The notes under the pieces are model-generated. The model was not told where the DNA came from, ran no database searches, and worked only from the letters and a program-made list of their open reading frames with translations. Below are positions 27,751 through 37,260 of a DNA stretch of 39,663 nucleotides, piece after piece. The DNA comes from Pseudomonadota bacterium (lineage in GTDB: Bacteria > Myxococcota_A > UBA796 > SXON01). Position 1 is the first letter of the stretch, and each line of letters starts with the position of its first letter. The stretch lies in NCBI GenBank assembly GCA_030684355.1, contig JAUXTN010000073.1, forward strand, positions 1 through 39,663, read 5' to 3'. A program made the translations under genes and the position numbers.

Positions 27751-28404
27751 GTGATCCTCCACCGCTACGACACCGTCACCTCCACGCAGGCCGTCGCACG
27801 CGTCCTCGCGGAGGCGGGCGCGCCCCACGGGACGGTCGTGCTGGCGGAGGAGCAGACCGCCGGCCGGGGGCGCCTCGACCGGCGGTGGGAGAGCGCGCGT
27901 GGGTTGAACCTGACGTTCACCCTCGTGCTGCGGCCGCGCATCGCCGCCCGCGACGCGCCGCTCCTGACGCTCGGAGCGGCAGCCGGGCTCGCCGTCGCGT
28001 TCGACCTCCGCGTGAAGTGGCCGAACGACCTCGTGACGGGGGAGGGGAGGAAGGTCGCGGGCCTCCTCGCCGAGATGGATACGATCCTGGATCGCGTGGA
28101 GTTCGTGCTCCTCGGCGTCGGCCTGAACGTGAACCAGGTGGCGTTCCCCGAGTGGCTCCCGAACGCCGCGAGCCTCGCGACGGTCGGCGGGCCGCAAGAC
28201 CGCGAGGAGGTGCTGGAGCGGGCCGTCGCCGCCATCCTCGCGTGGTCCGAGCACCCGGACCGCCTCACGCTTTGGCGGCAGCGGGCGCACACCCTCGGAA
28301 AGCAGGTGCGCATCGGGGCCATCGAGGGGCTGGCCACCGGCTTGCGTGACGACGGCGCGCTGCTCGTCGACGGCGTACCGGTGCTCGCCGGGGAGATCGG
28401 CTAG
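27751..28404 (+). CDS. birA: Biotin-[acetyl-CoA carboxylase] ligase
   Basis: A 217-residue biotin protein ligase. The biotin-binding motifs are clear: TSTQAVARVL, the biotinoyl-AMP loop QTAGRGRLDRRWES, LNLTFTLVLRP, VKWPNDLVTG and GRKVAGLLAEM, then a C-terminal SH3-like segment (LGKQVRIGAIEGLATGL). There is no N-terminal helix-turn-helix, so it acts as an enzyme and not as a repressor. GTG 27751 directly follows the stop of PIN-PhoH. Its TAG overlaps the stop codon of the convergent phosphatase gene. Confidence 0.93.
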   Translation: MILHRYDTVTSTQAVARVLAEAGAPHGTVVLAEEQTAGRGRLDRRWESARGLNLTFTLVLRPRIAARDAPLLTLGAAAGLAVAFDLRVKWPNDLVTGEGRKVAGLLAEMDTILDRVEFVLLGVGLNVNQVAFPEWLPNAASLATVGGPQDREEVLERAVAAILAWSEHPDRLTLWRQRAHTLGKQVRIGAIEGLATGLRDDGALLVDGVPVLAGEIG

Positions 28405-29030
28405 GGCAGGAACGCGGTTTCGCCGAAGCTCTCCACGACCGCCCCGGCGTCCGCCAATAGGACCTGCGAGTGGCTCGCATAGGCCGGGGCCCACCGCAGC
28501 GCCTGGTCCGCGCCCATCCCGAGCCAGTGGCACACGAGCGCGCGGATGACGCCGATGTGCGTGACGAGGACGACGCGCTGGTCTCCGAAGTCCTGGGCAT
28601 CCCACCACGCGGCGGCGCGCGCCTGGCACTCGCCGTAGGTCTCCCCGCCCGGCGGCCGCGCGTTGACGTAGTCGGCCCAGTAGGCGGTGGTGCCAGCGGG
28701 GTCCTCCACCGTGAGGTCCTCCCACCCGCGGCCATCCCACCGGCCCATGTCCTGCTCCCGGAGCGCGGGCACGAGCAGGGGCGCGTCGGTGAGGCGACGC
28801 GCCAGGGCGGTACACCGGGTGAGGTCGCTCGACACGACGACGTCGGGAGCGGGGTGTGCACGGCGGAGCCACGCGGCGGCGGCGTCGCTCTGGGCCTCCC
28901 CGCGCGGCGAGAGCAGGGCGTCCGACTGGCCCCGGCACACCCGGCTCCCCGCGACTTCGCCGTGCCGGAACAGGTGCACACGCACGACGCGGGCCGAGGG
29001 GATGATCCGCATGGTGGGCTTGTCGAACAT
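28401..29030 (-). CDS. Histidine phosphatase family protein
   Basis: 209 residues. The catalytic phosphohistidine motif is LFRHGEVAGS; the second motif is VVSSDLTRCTALARRL, the Glu is in REQDMGRWDG and the second His in VLVTHIGVIRALVCHWLG. This is the phosphoglycerate mutase-like branch containing alpha-ribazole phosphatase (CobC), which begins 'RHGE'; activity on alpha-ribazole phosphate is possible but there is no cobalamin gene here. The ATG at 29030 has GGAGG immediately before it, too close for normal spacing; ATG 29012 is an alternative. It is convergent with birA: both stops share the palindrome CTAG. Confidence 0.85.
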   Translation of the reverse strand: MFDKPTMRIIPSARVVRVHLFRHGEVAGSRVCRGQSDALLSPRGEAQSDAAAAWLRRAHPAPDVVVSSDLTRCTALARRLTDAPLLVPALREQDMGRWDGRGWEDLTVEDPAGTTAYWADYVNARPPGGETYGECQARAAAWWDAQDFGDQRVVLVTHIGVIRALVCHWLGMGADQALRWAPAYASHSQVLLADAGAVVESFGETAFLP

Positions 29031-29053
29031 CCTCCGCCGGTTATCCCGGCGCC

Positions 29054-29818
29054 ATGCTCCTGGTCGTCGACGTCGGCAACACCAACACCGTGCTCGGGGT
29101 GTTCGATGAGTCGCGACTGGCGCACCAGTGGCGCATCTCGACGCTCCCGCGCACGGCGGACGAGTTCGGCCTGCTCCTGGTGCAGTTGCTGGCGCATCAC
29201 CGGATCGCTGCGACCGACATCCACGGTGTCGCGGTGTGCACCGTCGTCCCCGCGGCCCTGCGCGCCATCGAGGGCGGCGTGCGCCGCTACCTCGATCGCA
29301 CCGCCCGCGTGCTCGACCACACGAGCGTTCTCGGCTTCCCGATCCACATCGACAATCCGCGCGAGCTCGGTCCCGACCGGGTGGTCAACGCGGTCGCGGC
29401 GCTCGCGCGCTGCGCGCCGCCCTTGCTCCTCATCGACTTCGGCACGGCCACCACCTTCGACTGCATCGACGCCACGGGGGCCTACGTGGGGGGCGCGATC
29501 GCGCCGGGCGTCCAGGTCTCCGCCGACGCGCTGGTGGCCCGTACGGCCCGGCTGCCTCGCGTCGACATCCAACGTCCAGCCCGGGCGATCGGCTCGAACA
29601 CGGTCGCGGCGATGCAGTCGGGCGCGTTCTGGGGCTACGTCGGGCTCGTGGACGGGCTCGCGCGCCGCTGCAAGGACGAGCTCGGCGGGAACGTTCGTTG
29701 CATCGCGACGGGGGGGCTCTCGACCGTCGTCGGCCCGGCCTGCGCCGAGGTGGACGAGGTGGACGAGAACCTCACCCTCGACGGTTTACGCCTGTGGTTC
29801 GAGCAGGGAGCTCCATGA
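29054..29818 (+). CDS. coaX: Type III pantothenate kinase
   Basis: 254 residues; phosphorylates pantothenate in the first step of coenzyme A synthesis. Type III features are LLVVDVGNTNTVLGVFDES (phosphate loop), VAVCTVVPAA, GPDRVVNAVAAL, LLIDFGTATTFDCID (phosphate 2 and catalytic Asp), GGAIAPGVQVSADAL and a late CIATGGLSTVV segment. Length is normal. ATG 29054 is preceded by only a weak ribosome site. It overlaps the next gene by four bases (ATGA). A possible birA-coaX link in other genomes (biotin ligase next to CoaX) is seen here too, with one gene between. Confidence 0.96.
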   Translation: MLLVVDVGNTNTVLGVFDESRLAHQWRISTLPRTADEFGLLLVQLLAHHRIAATDIHGVAVCTVVPAALRAIEGGVRRYLDRTARVLDHTSVLGFPIHIDNPRELGPDRVVNAVAALARCAPPLLLIDFGTATTFDCIDATGAYVGGAIAPGVQVSADALVARTARLPRVDIQRPARAIGSNTVAAMQSGAFWGYVGLVDGLARRCKDELGGNVRCIATGGLSTVVGPACAEVDEVDENLTLDGLRLWFEQGAP

Positions 29819-31023
29819 CCGACATCCCGTGGGACAAGCTTGGGGTCACCGATGCGCTCCGGGGCGCGGTGGAGCCGGACGCGCCGAGAGCGGTGCGGAT
29901 CGCGGCCGCCAAGGGGGCGATCCCCACGACAGGCGAGGCCCTGCTCGGCATGCTCTACGTGCTCGCCTGCGGTGACGACCTCGAGGTGCGCGGCACCGCC
30001 CTGGAGACCCTCAAGTCGATGCCCGGCCTCGTCGACGTGCTCTCCCAGCGCACGCATGCGAAGGTGCTGGAGCTCGTCGCGACGACCCGCGAGGAGCGTG
30101 CGCTGGACGAGCGCATCATGGTCATCCGCGCCGCGAACGATCGCACGACCGCGCTGATCGCGGCGCGCGCGGACGAGGGGCTCTGCGACATCATCGCGGA
30201 GAACCACGAGCGGCTCCTGCTCACGCCGCAGGTGCTCGTGGCGCTCCACCAGAACCCGAACTGTCCGGACGCTCCGCTCGAGCGCGCGATCGCGTTCCTG
30301 CGGATGCAGCGGAGCCTGCCGGACCTCCCCGAGACCCGCCCGGCCCCCGGAGAGGCCCGCGCCCCGTTGCGGATGAAGGCGGCCGCGCAGCCCGCGGCGC
30401 CCGCGTTCGACCTCGAGGCCGAGATCGAGGCGGCGCTCGCCGGCAAGGCCTCGCCGCACCTGGAGCAGAAGGCCAGGCTCGATCTCTTCGCCCTCGACGG
30501 GGAGGTGGTCGCGGGCCTCGAGGGCTTCAATTTCGACTTCAAGGATGACGACACCTTCTCGCTCGACCTGCTGGACGACGGCGACGCCACCGCCGCCGAG
30601 GATCCCAACCTCACCTTGAGCATCGAGAAGCGGATCGCCTCCATGAGCGTCGGCAAGAAGCTGAAGCTCGCCTACGTCGGGAACAAGTCGGTGCGGAGCA
30701 TCCTCATCCGGGACCGCAACAAGCTCGTGTCCGTGGCCGTCGTGAAGAGCGGGCGGCTGACCGACGCCGAGGTGCTCCAACACGCGGGGAACCGGAACCT
30801 GCCCGACGAGGCCCTGCGGGAGATTGCGACGAATCGAGAATGGACGAGGAAATACCCGGTCAAGGTCGCGCTCGTGAACAACCCGAAGTGCCCGGCGAGC
30901 GTGGCCGTCTCCCTGGTGGTGCATCTGCAGATCAAGGATCTCACGTCGTTGTCCCGCAACCGCAACGTCTCGAGCGTGGTGTTCTCGCTCGCAACGAAGA
31001 TGGCGAAGCAGAAGGGCAAGTAG
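29815..31023 (+). CDS. Hypothetical 402-residue repeat-helical protein
   Basis: A cytoplasmic protein I cannot place in a named family. Helical segments dominate and look like HEAT-type pairs: ALLGMLYVLACGDDLEVRGT and LETLKSMPGLVDVLSQRTH at the N-terminus, and LKLAYVGNKSVRSILIRDRN, VLQHAGNRNLPDEALREIA and VALVNNPKCPASVAVSLVVH at the C-terminus. The 'GN.....L..La' style repeats alternate with positively charged stretches. Between them lies an acidic, Ala/Asp-rich linker (about residues 200-275). GGGAG lies just before the ATG, which overlaps the coaX stop as ATGA, so translation is coupled. The C-terminus is Lys-rich. A scaffold-like role is a guess only. Confidence 0.75.
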   Translation: MTDIPWDKLGVTDALRGAVEPDAPRAVRIAAAKGAIPTTGEALLGMLYVLACGDDLEVRGTALETLKSMPGLVDVLSQRTHAKVLELVATTREERALDERIMVIRAANDRTTALIAARADEGLCDIIAENHERLLLTPQVLVALHQNPNCPDAPLERAIAFLRMQRSLPDLPETRPAPGEARAPLRMKAAAQPAAPAFDLEAEIEAALAGKASPHLEQKARLDLFALDGEVVAGLEGFNFDFKDDDTFSLDLLDDGDATAAEDPNLTLSIEKRIASMSVGKKLKLAYVGNKSVRSILIRDRNKLVSVAVVKSGRLTDAEVLQHAGNRNLPDEALREIATNREWTRKYPVKVALVNNPKCPASVAVSLVVHLQIKDLTSLSRNRNVSSVVFSLATKMAKQKGK

Positions 31024-31123
31024 AGCGTTCGGACCTCGACCCCCGACGGGCGCCGCGCCCGGCGGCTCGGGACGTGGGCCAGACGGCGTGCTACGCAGGA
31101 AATCGGCGGGGGGGTCACCCTCC

Positions 31124-32266
31124 GTGACGAGGTCCAACATCCCTGCCGTTCCTCCCGAGGTACCGCCGAACGTGACCGCTCCGACCGATCCGCACGAGCG
31201 CGTGATCGACTTCAACGACTCCGACCGGCTGCGCGAAGTCGCGGGGGAGCTGGGCAAGAACCTCCAGCTCATCGGCCGGCAGTCGGGCGCGCGCGTCTCC
31301 CAGCGAGGGACTCAGCTCCGCGTGGTCGGCACCGTGGAGTCCGTCGGGCTCGCGGTCCGCGTGCTGGAGCAGCTCTACGCGCTCGCCTCCACCGGCACGC
31401 CGATCACCCTCGTCGACGTCGATCAGGCCTGCCGCCTCCTCCGGACCGAGCCCGAGGCGAACCTCGTGGACTACCGCGCGGACGTCGTGTTGACCGGGGC
31501 CCGCAAGCGCGCGATCTACCCGCGGACGCCGCGCCAGAAGCTGTACGTCCACTCCTTCGAGGAGAACGACGTCGTCTTCGGGGTCGGCCCCGCCGGCACG
31601 GGCAAGACCTACCTCGCGATGGCCGTCGCGGTCTCGGCGCTCCTCAAGGACCAGGTCCGGCGGATCGTGCTCTGCAGGCCCGCGGTCGAGGCGGGCGAGA
31701 AGCTCGGCTTCCTCCCCGGTGACCTCGCCGAGAAGGTGAACCCCTACCTGCGCCCCTTGTACGACGCGCTGTACGACATGGTCGACGAGGAGCGCGCCGC
31801 ACGGCTCATCCAGAAGGGCGTCATCGAGGTCGCGCCGCTCGCGTTCATGCGTGGGCGCACCCTGAACAACGCCTTCATCATCCTGGACGAAGCCCAGAAC
31901 ACGACCGCCGAGCAGATGAAGATGTTCCTGACCCGGCTCGGGAACGACTCCCGCGCCGCCGTCACCGGGGACCTCTCCCAGGTCGACCTCCCGCGGCACA
32001 CGCGGTCGGGGCTCGTCGAGGCCCTCCGCATCGTCGACGGCATCGAGGGCATCGGGATCATCCGCTTCCGGGACGACGACATCGTGCGCCATCCGCTCGT
32101 GAGCGAGATCGTGCGCGCCTACGACCGCGAGTCCGCGCGCGTCGGCGACGAGCGGCCGGCGCCCCGGACCATCCCGGACTGGCGTGCCCGCCGCGGCCCC
32201 GCCCGGGATCGCTCCCGCGAGTTCGATCCGCATCCGGAGGGGAGCGAAGGTGGCGAGCCGACTTGA
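31124..32266 (+). CDS. PhoH family ATPase
   Basis: About 380 residues. The N-terminal part ([20 protein letters not shown] to LYALASTG) is the KH-like domain of PhoH proteins. The ATPase has Walker [37 protein letters not shown], Walker [23 protein letters not shown] and [10 protein letters not shown]. This is the ybeZ-type PhoH that sits beside ybeY in many bacteria and acts in RNA metabolism. The GTG at 31124 is my preference (G-run upstream); GTG 31088 and GTG 31171 are possible. The disordered Arg/Pro-rich tail (about 45 residues) overlaps the next gene by 17 bases. Confidence 0.92.
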   Translation: MTRSNIPAVPPEVPPNVTAPTDPHERVIDFNDSDRLREVAGELGKNLQLIGRQSGARVSQRGTQLRVVGTVESVGLAVRVLEQLYALASTGTPITLVDVDQACRLLRTEPEANLVDYRADVVLTGARKRAIYPRTPRQKLYVHSFEENDVVFGVGPAGTGKTYLAMAVAVSALLKDQVRRIVLCRPAVEAGEKLGFLPGDLAEKVNPYLRPLYDALYDMVDEERAARLIQKGVIEVAPLAFMRGRTLNNAFIILDEAQNTTAEQMKMFLTRLGNDSRAAVTGDLSQVDLPRHTRSGLVEALRIVDGIEGIGIIRFRDDDIVRHPLVSEIVRAYDRESARVGDERPAPRTIPDWRARRGPARDRSREFDPHPEGSEGGEPT

Positions 32267-34676
32267 CGCGCTAGCGCGTCTGCTCGCTCCGGAGACCCTC
32301 CTCCGGCGCCTGCTGGCGTTCGTCGTGACCTGCATCGCGTGCGCGGCGCTGCTCACCGACTTCTCGCTCGGCGGAGCGGAGGACCTCCGCGAGGGGGACG
32401 TGGCCCCGCACGACGTCATCGCGCCGCTCGCGTTCCCCTTCGTGAACGTGGGCGCCACGGCCGAGCGCCAGCGGCTCGCCGAGTCGCAGGTGCCGCCGGT
32501 GTTCGACGCCGACCTCACGCTCTCCAAGCGGATCGAGAACCGCGTCTCGCAGGCCTTCGACATGGCCCGGCGCCGGTGGGAAGCCGCCACGGTCGCCGGC
32601 ACGCGGGGCTCGGCGCCTCCGGTCCCCGCGGAGACCGCGAGCATCCTCGCCGACTTCACCACCGCCCTCGAGCTCCCCATCGAGCCCGCCGACGTCGAAG
32701 CCATCGCCGCCGTGGGCTTCTCGAAGCAGATCGAGGAGGTCACGGTCGAGCTCCTCGGCGTCGCGATGCGACGCAACATCATCCAGGACCGCACGTCGCT
32801 GCCCGATCCGCAGCGCCCCATCACGGTCGTGAACCTGTTCGGGGACGTGCGCGAGGAGTCCACGCTCGAGGACTACAGCCTCATCCGCACCCCGGACGAG
32901 GCCCGCCAGGCCGTCACCCTTCACGTCCTGGAGCGCTACGGCTCCGCCCGGGAGCCCGCCGCCATCGGCGCCGCCGCGGCGATCGCCCGCGCGGCCGTGC
33001 GGACGACCTTCGGGCCCAACGCCGAGCTGACCGAGGAGCGCAAGGCGGCCGCGCGCGCGGCGGTCGGTGCCGTGGAGGTCGAGGTCCGCCGGGGGACACG
33101 CATCGTCGCGGCGGGGGACGTGCTCACCGCGCCCCAGGAGCAGATGCTCGGGGCGATGCGCCGCGCGAACGCCCAGGCCGGCGGCATCGGCGGCTTCGTG
33201 GGGTGGTTCGCGTTCGTGGCGGTGGTCATCGGCGTGACGCTCGCGTTCGCGCAGTCCACCATCCGCAAGTTCGCGTCCCGCACCCGCGACCGCGAGGCCC
33301 TCGCCTTCGCGCTGCTCCTGGTGCTCGCGTTCGGCCGGCTCCTCTCGTCGACCGCCGCGCTCATCACGCTCCCGACGATGCTCGCGCCCGATCTCCTCGC
33401 GCTGCTCGTGCCCGTCGCCGGCGGTGCGATGCTCGTCCGCATCCTGGTGAACAGCGAGAGCGCGCTGATCTGGGCCCTCGTCGCGTCCCTGCTCTCGGGC
33501 GTCCTGATGGACGCCTCGCCGCTCCTGATGGCCTGGTACGTCGTCACCGCGCTGATCGCGACGACCGCCGTGGGCCCGGCGCGCGAGCGGCTGGTGGTCC
33601 TCCGGGCCGGTCTCTGGTGCGGGCTCGGCGGTGCCCTGTTCGTCCTGGTCGTCGGCGCGCTCCGCGCCCAGGATCCCGGCGGGGACGATCCCTTCACGTT
33701 CACCGCGGCGGTGCTGGCCTTCGTGACGGCGCTCGCGGCGGGCCTGCTCAACGCGGTGCTCGCGCTCGGCATGGTGCCCGCGTTCGAGCTCTTCGGGTTC
33801 GTCACCGACTACAAGCTCCTGGAGCTCGCGAGCCTCAACCACCCGCTCCTGCGCCAGCTCATGCTCCGCGCGCCCGGCACCTACCACCACAGCGTCATCG
33901 TCGGCACGCTCTCCGAGGCCGCCTGCGAGACCATCGGCGCCAACGCGCTCCTCGCCCGGGTGGCCTGCTACTTCCACGACATCGGGAAGGGGCTCAAGCC
34001 GCAGTACTTCATCGAGAACCAGCGCGACACGGGCAACCGCCACGACCGCCTCTCGCCCGAAGCCTCCGCCGCCGTCATCATCAACCACGTGCGCGAAGGC
34101 GGGGTGCTCGCGTTGCAGCACCAGTTGCCGCGGCCCATCGTCGACAACATCTACATGCACCACGGCACGGGGCTCATCCAGTACTTCTACGCGCGGGCGA
34201 AGGAGAACGCGGGTGCCGACGAGGTCGTGGACGAGCGGCTCTTCCGCTACCCGGGGCCGAAGCCGGACAGCCGCGAGGCCGGCATCATCATGCTCGCCGA
34301 CAAGGTCGAGGCCGCGTGCCGCACCATCCGCGAGCCGAACGAAGAGCGCATCCGGGCGATGATCCAGCAGATCGTCAACGGGGTGATGACCGACGGCCAG
34401 CTCGAGAACTGCCCGCTGACGCTGCGCGAGCTCTACCAGATCGCCGACACGTTCACGACCGTCCTGCTCGGCATCTACCACCACCGCATCGAGTACCCGG
34501 CGACGAAGGAGATCTCGTCGGGGAAGGGGCGCTTCGTGCCGATCCCCAAGCAGGGCACCATCACGTTGGAGATCATGAACCCGCTCAAATCGCCGCCGCC
34601 CCTCGGGAGCAGCGGCCTCCCGGCGTCCCCGACCGCCGACGACGCCCCCCTCCCGCGCCGCGTGGACGAGTCCTGA
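32250..34676 (+). CDS. PgpH-like 7TM-HD phosphodiesterase
   Basis: 808 residues. An N-terminal span ([20 protein letters not shown]) precedes an extracytoplasmic domain of about 280 residues (7TM-HDED type: [17 protein letters not shown] onward), then a seven-helix membrane block (from [20 protein letters not shown] to [18 protein letters not shown]) and a cytoplasmic HD domain. The HD motifs are [36 protein letters not shown] and INHVREGG, with HHGTGLIQ further on. Homologues (PgpH) hydrolyse c-di-AMP to pApA. GTG 32250 is chosen for GGGAG upstream; it overlaps phoH. Four-codon context with ybeY (ATGA overlap downstream) is standard for this family. Confidence 0.93.
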   Translation: MASRLDALARLLAPETLLRRLLAFVVTCIACAALLTDFSLGGAEDLREGDVAPHDVIAPLAFPFVNVGATAERQRLAESQVPPVFDADLTLSKRIENRVSQAFDMARRRWEAATVAGTRGSAPPVPAETASILADFTTALELPIEPADVEAIAAVGFSKQIEEVTVELLGVAMRRNIIQDRTSLPDPQRPITVVNLFGDVREESTLEDYSLIRTPDEARQAVTLHVLERYGSAREPAAIGAAAAIARAAVRTTFGPNAELTEERKAAARAAVGAVEVEVRRGTRIVAAGDVLTAPQEQMLGAMRRANAQAGGIGGFVGWFAFVAVVIGVTLAFAQSTIRKFASRTRDREALAFALLLVLAFGRLLSSTAALITLPTMLAPDLLALLVPVAGGAMLVRILVNSESALIWALVASLLSGVLMDASPLLMAWYVVTALIATTAVGPARERLVVLRAGLWCGLGGALFVLVVGALRAQDPGGDDPFTFTAAVLAFVTALAAGLLNAVLALGMVPAFELFGFVTDYKLLELASLNHPLLRQLMLRAPGTYHHSVIVGTLSEAACETIGANALLARVACYFHDIGKGLKPQYFIENQRDTGNRHDRLSPEASAAVIINHVREGGVLALQHQLPRPIVDNIYMHHGTGLIQYFYARAKENAGADEVVDERLFRYPGPKPDSREAGIIMLADKVEAACRTIREPNEERIRAMIQQIVNGVMTDGQLENCPLTLRELYQIADTFTTVLLGIYHHRIEYPATKEISSGKGRFVPIPKQGTITLEIMNPLKSPPPLGSSGLPASPTADDAPLPRRVDES

Positions 34677-35170
34677 TGGGCGTCTCCGTGACCCGCGAGG
34701 GCGTGAAGCACCCGGCCCGCCCGGTCAGCACCGACGCCCGTGCGCTGTTGAAGCACCTGGGGATGCCGAAGGCCGAGCTCTCCATCCTCCTCTGCGACGA
34801 CGAGTTCATCCGCGGCCTCAACGCCCAGTGGCGCCAGAAGGACGAGCCCACCGACGTGCTCTCGTTCGCGATGGGCGAGGGGGACGACGCCGACCTCAAC
34901 CCCGACGTCCTCGGCGACATCGTCATCTCCGTCGAGACCGCCGCGCGCCAGGCCGCCGCGTTGGGCCTCACCCTCGACCAGGAGATGCGCGTGCTGCTCG
35001 TGCACGGGCTCCTGCACCTCCTCGGCTACGACCACGTCGAGCCCGAAGATGCCCCGGAGATGCGTGCCCGGGAGGCGGAGCTGCTCACGGCGCTCGGCGG
35101 CGGCACGGGCCTCGTCGATCGCGCCCACGGGGACGACGCCGGAGTGGTGGAGCCGGGCGGCGCGGGTTAA
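34676..35170 (+). CDS. ybeY: Endoribonuclease YbeY
   Basis: 164 residues. YbeY is a zinc endoribonuclease that matures 16S rRNA 3' ends and takes part in ribosome quality control. It has NAQWRQKDEPTDVLSFAMG, DIVISVETAARQA and the zinc motif HGLLHLLGYDH with all three His. A tail of about 25 acidic residues (ELLTALGGGTGLVDRAHGDD onward) follows. ATG 34676 overlaps the stop of the HD gene in an ATGA-type junction. The family is certain. Confidence 0.97.
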   Translation: MGVSVTREGVKHPARPVSTDARALLKHLGMPKAELSILLCDDEFIRGLNAQWRQKDEPTDVLSFAMGEGDDADLNPDVLGDIVISVETAARQAAALGLTLDQEMRVLLVHGLLHLLGYDHVEPEDAPEMRAREAELLTALGGGTGLVDRAHGDDAGVVEPGGAG

Positions 35171-35179
35171 ACGCCCGGG

Positions 35180-36314
35180 ATGGCCAGCACCGTCGACCTT
35201 CCCGCCTTCGCCTCCTCGCTCCGTGAGCGGCTCGTGTCGCTCCGGGGGCATCTTTGACGTAGAGGGGAAGCTCGAGCAAATCGCCGATCTTGACCGTCAG
35301 TCCTCGATCCCCGAGTTCTGGAACGACGCTCCCCGTGCGCGGGAGAGCCTGAAACAGAAGACGCAGCTCGAGAAGGCCGTGCGTCTGTTCCAGGAGTCGT
35401 GGACCCGCCTCGAGGACGCCGAGACGCTCCTGGAGCTCGGCGACGAGATGGGGGACCCCTCCCTCGCCGACGAGGCCAACGTCGCCCTGGAGCGGCTCGA
35501 GAGCGAGCTCCGCGCGATGGAGATCCGGCGCATGCTCGGCGAGGAGAGCGACGAGGCCGGCGCCATCCTCGAGGTCAACTCCGGGGCCGGCGGCACCGAC
35601 GCCGCGGACTGGGCGGACATGCTCAAGCGCATGTACCTGCGCTGGGCCGACCGGATGGGCTTCAAGGTCAAGATCATCGACGAGCAGCTCCACGAGGAGG
35701 CGGGCATCCGCTCCTGCACGATGGAGATCGACGGCGAATACGCCTACGGCTACCTCAAGGGCGAGATCGGCGTCCACCGCCTCGTCCGCATCAGCCCCTT
35801 CGACTCGAACGCCCGCCGCCACACCGCGTTCGCCTCCGTCGCGGTGTACCCGGACATCGAAGAGGACATCGAGGTCGTGATCCTGGACAAGGATCTCCGC
35901 ATCGACACCTTCCGCTCCGGCGGGCCCGGCGGCCAGAGCGTGAATACGACCGACTCGGCCGTGCGCATCGTGCACAACCCGACGGGCATCGTCGTGCAGT
36001 GCCAGAACGAGCGCTCCCAACTCAAGAACCGCGCCACCGCCATGAAGATGCTGCGGGTGAAGCTCTACCAGCTCGAGCTGGAGCGCCGGCAGTCCGAGCG
36101 GGACATCGTGAACGCCACGAAGAAGAAGATCGAGTGGGGCAGCCAGATCCGCAGCTACGTGCTTCAGCCCTACCGGCTCGTGAAGGACGTGCGAACGGGC
36201 ATGGAGACGGGTGACACCGACGCCTTCCTCGACGGGCGCATCCTCCCCTTCATGGAGCAGTACCTCGTCGCGCGGGCGAACGGCACGCTGGGCGAGGGCG
36301 GGGGCGACGAGTGA
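35180..36314 (+). CDS. prfB: Peptide chain release factor 2, with programmed +1 frameshift
   Basis: RF2 releases peptides at UGA and UAA. The first 25 codons (ATG 35180 to CTT 35252-35254) run MASTVDLPAFASSLRERLVS then LRGHL and stop at TGA (35255-35257). Skipping one T gives GAC GTA GAG, so the product continues LDVEGKLEQIADLDRQS. The layout repeats E. coli prfB, 'LRGYL-UGA-C' before DYDAKK. Full length is 377 residues, join of 35180-35254 and 35256-36314. Domain marks are the SPF anticodon-like tripeptide (VRISPFDSNARR) and the catalytic GGQ in SGGPGGQSVNTTDSAV. RF2 level therefore feeds back on its own reading frame. Confidence 0.97.
35242..35258 (+). promoter_or_regulatory. RF2 autoregulatory frameshift site
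   Basis: CCGGGGGCATCTTTGAC: an internal Shine-Dalgarno-like GGGGG, three bases, then the slippery CTT TGA C. E. coli prfB has AGGGGGTATCTTTGAC. The C after TGA is a poor stop context that favours the shift. Confidence 0.95.
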
Positions 36315-36375
36315 TCGGCTCTCCCTCCACGAGCTGGACCGGGACCCCGTCGGCGCGGCTCTCGCGGTAGGCCCG

Positions 36376-37260
36376 ATGGGCGACTTCCTCGAGCGCGTGC
36401 GCGCCCTCCCGAAGCTCGGGATCGGCGTGTCGACGGAGTACGGCGCGCGGGACGCGCCCGGCGCGCTGGATCCCGTGGCCCTGCGTACGGCGCATCCGCG
36501 GTGGGGGAGCTTCCTGGAGGTCGGCGTCGAGGTCGCGAAGGGCCTCGATGCGGACGCCCTCGCGTGGGCGGGCCGCGGCTGGCCGACGACCTACCACTTC
36601 CTCGACGTCAACCTCGACGACCCCGCGGATCTCGATCCCCGTTGGCTCGACGGCGTACGCGCGCTCGTGGATGTGCTCCACCCCGCCTGGCTCTGCGGGG
36701 ATGCCGGGCTGTGGCACTTCGGGGGGCGCGAGCGCGGCCACATGCTGCTGCTCCCGCCGATCCTCACCGACGCCTCGGCCCGCGCGATGGGGGAGGGGAT
36801 CCGGGCCCTCCGCGCCGCGACCGGGCGCGAGGTCCTCCCCGAGAACCCGCCGGGCGTCGCCTTCGTGGGCGATCTCCACCTGCTCGACTTCTTCGCGCGG
36901 CTCGCTGAGGCCGCGGACACCGGGCTCCTCCTCGACCTCTCCCACCTCGCCATCTACCAGCACCTGCACGGGCACGATCCGCTCGACGGGCTGGACGGCT
37001 TCCCGGCCGAGCGCGTCGTCGAGGTCCACCTCGCCGGCGGCGTCGAGCGGGAGGTGGGCGGGTTCCGGTTCATCGAGGACGAGCACGGGACCGCCGTGCG
37101 CCCCGAGGCGTGGCGGATCCTCGAGGCGTTGCTGCCGCGCATGCCGAACCTCAAGGCGGTGGTCCTGGAGTGCGAGCGCAACCCGCTTGCGGAGGTGGCG
37201 CCGCTGTTCGCGGACCTGGAGCGCCGGCTCGGGGGCTGGGCGCCCGGGGTGCCGGGGTGA
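36376..37260 (+). CDS. DUF692 / multinuclear non-haem iron oxidase (MNIO) family protein
   Basis: 294 residues with the DUF692 TIM-barrel plan. In order: LGIGVSTEYGARD (N-term strand), SFLEVGVEV, TYHFLDVNLDD (His74), WLCGDAGLWHFG, LLPPILTDAS, EVLPENPPGVAF (Glu156-Asn), TGLLLDLSHLAIYQ (Asp187, His190), VVEVHLAGG (His218), FIEDEHGTAVRPEAW (Asp235, His237) and AVVLECERN (Glu265). These His/Asp/Glu positions correspond to the iron ligands of MbnB-type enzymes, which modify Cys or Asp residues in peptide precursors. ATG 36376 is weakly supported. Its stop overlaps the partner gene start (GTGA). No short Cys-rich precursor ORF is obvious beside it. Confidence 0.85.
   Translation: MGDFLERVRALPKLGIGVSTEYGARDAPGALDPVALRTAHPRWGSFLEVGVEVAKGLDADALAWAGRGWPTTYHFLDVNLDDPADLDPRWLDGVRALVDVLHPAWLCGDAGLWHFGGRERGHMLLLPPILTDASARAMGEGIRALRAATGREVLPENPPGVAFVGDLHLLDFFARLAEAADTGLLLDLSHLAIYQHLHGHDPLDGLDGFPAERVVEVHLAGGVEREVGGFRFIEDEHGTAVRPEAWRILEALLPRMPNLKAVVLECERNPLAEVAPLFADLERRLGGWAPGVPG

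Noticed and set aside
32271..34484. Minus-strand open frame of 737 codons opposite the HD gene.
   Set aside because: It is rich in Glu/Arg/His/Asp without motifs and mirrors a well-supported membrane protein; shadow.
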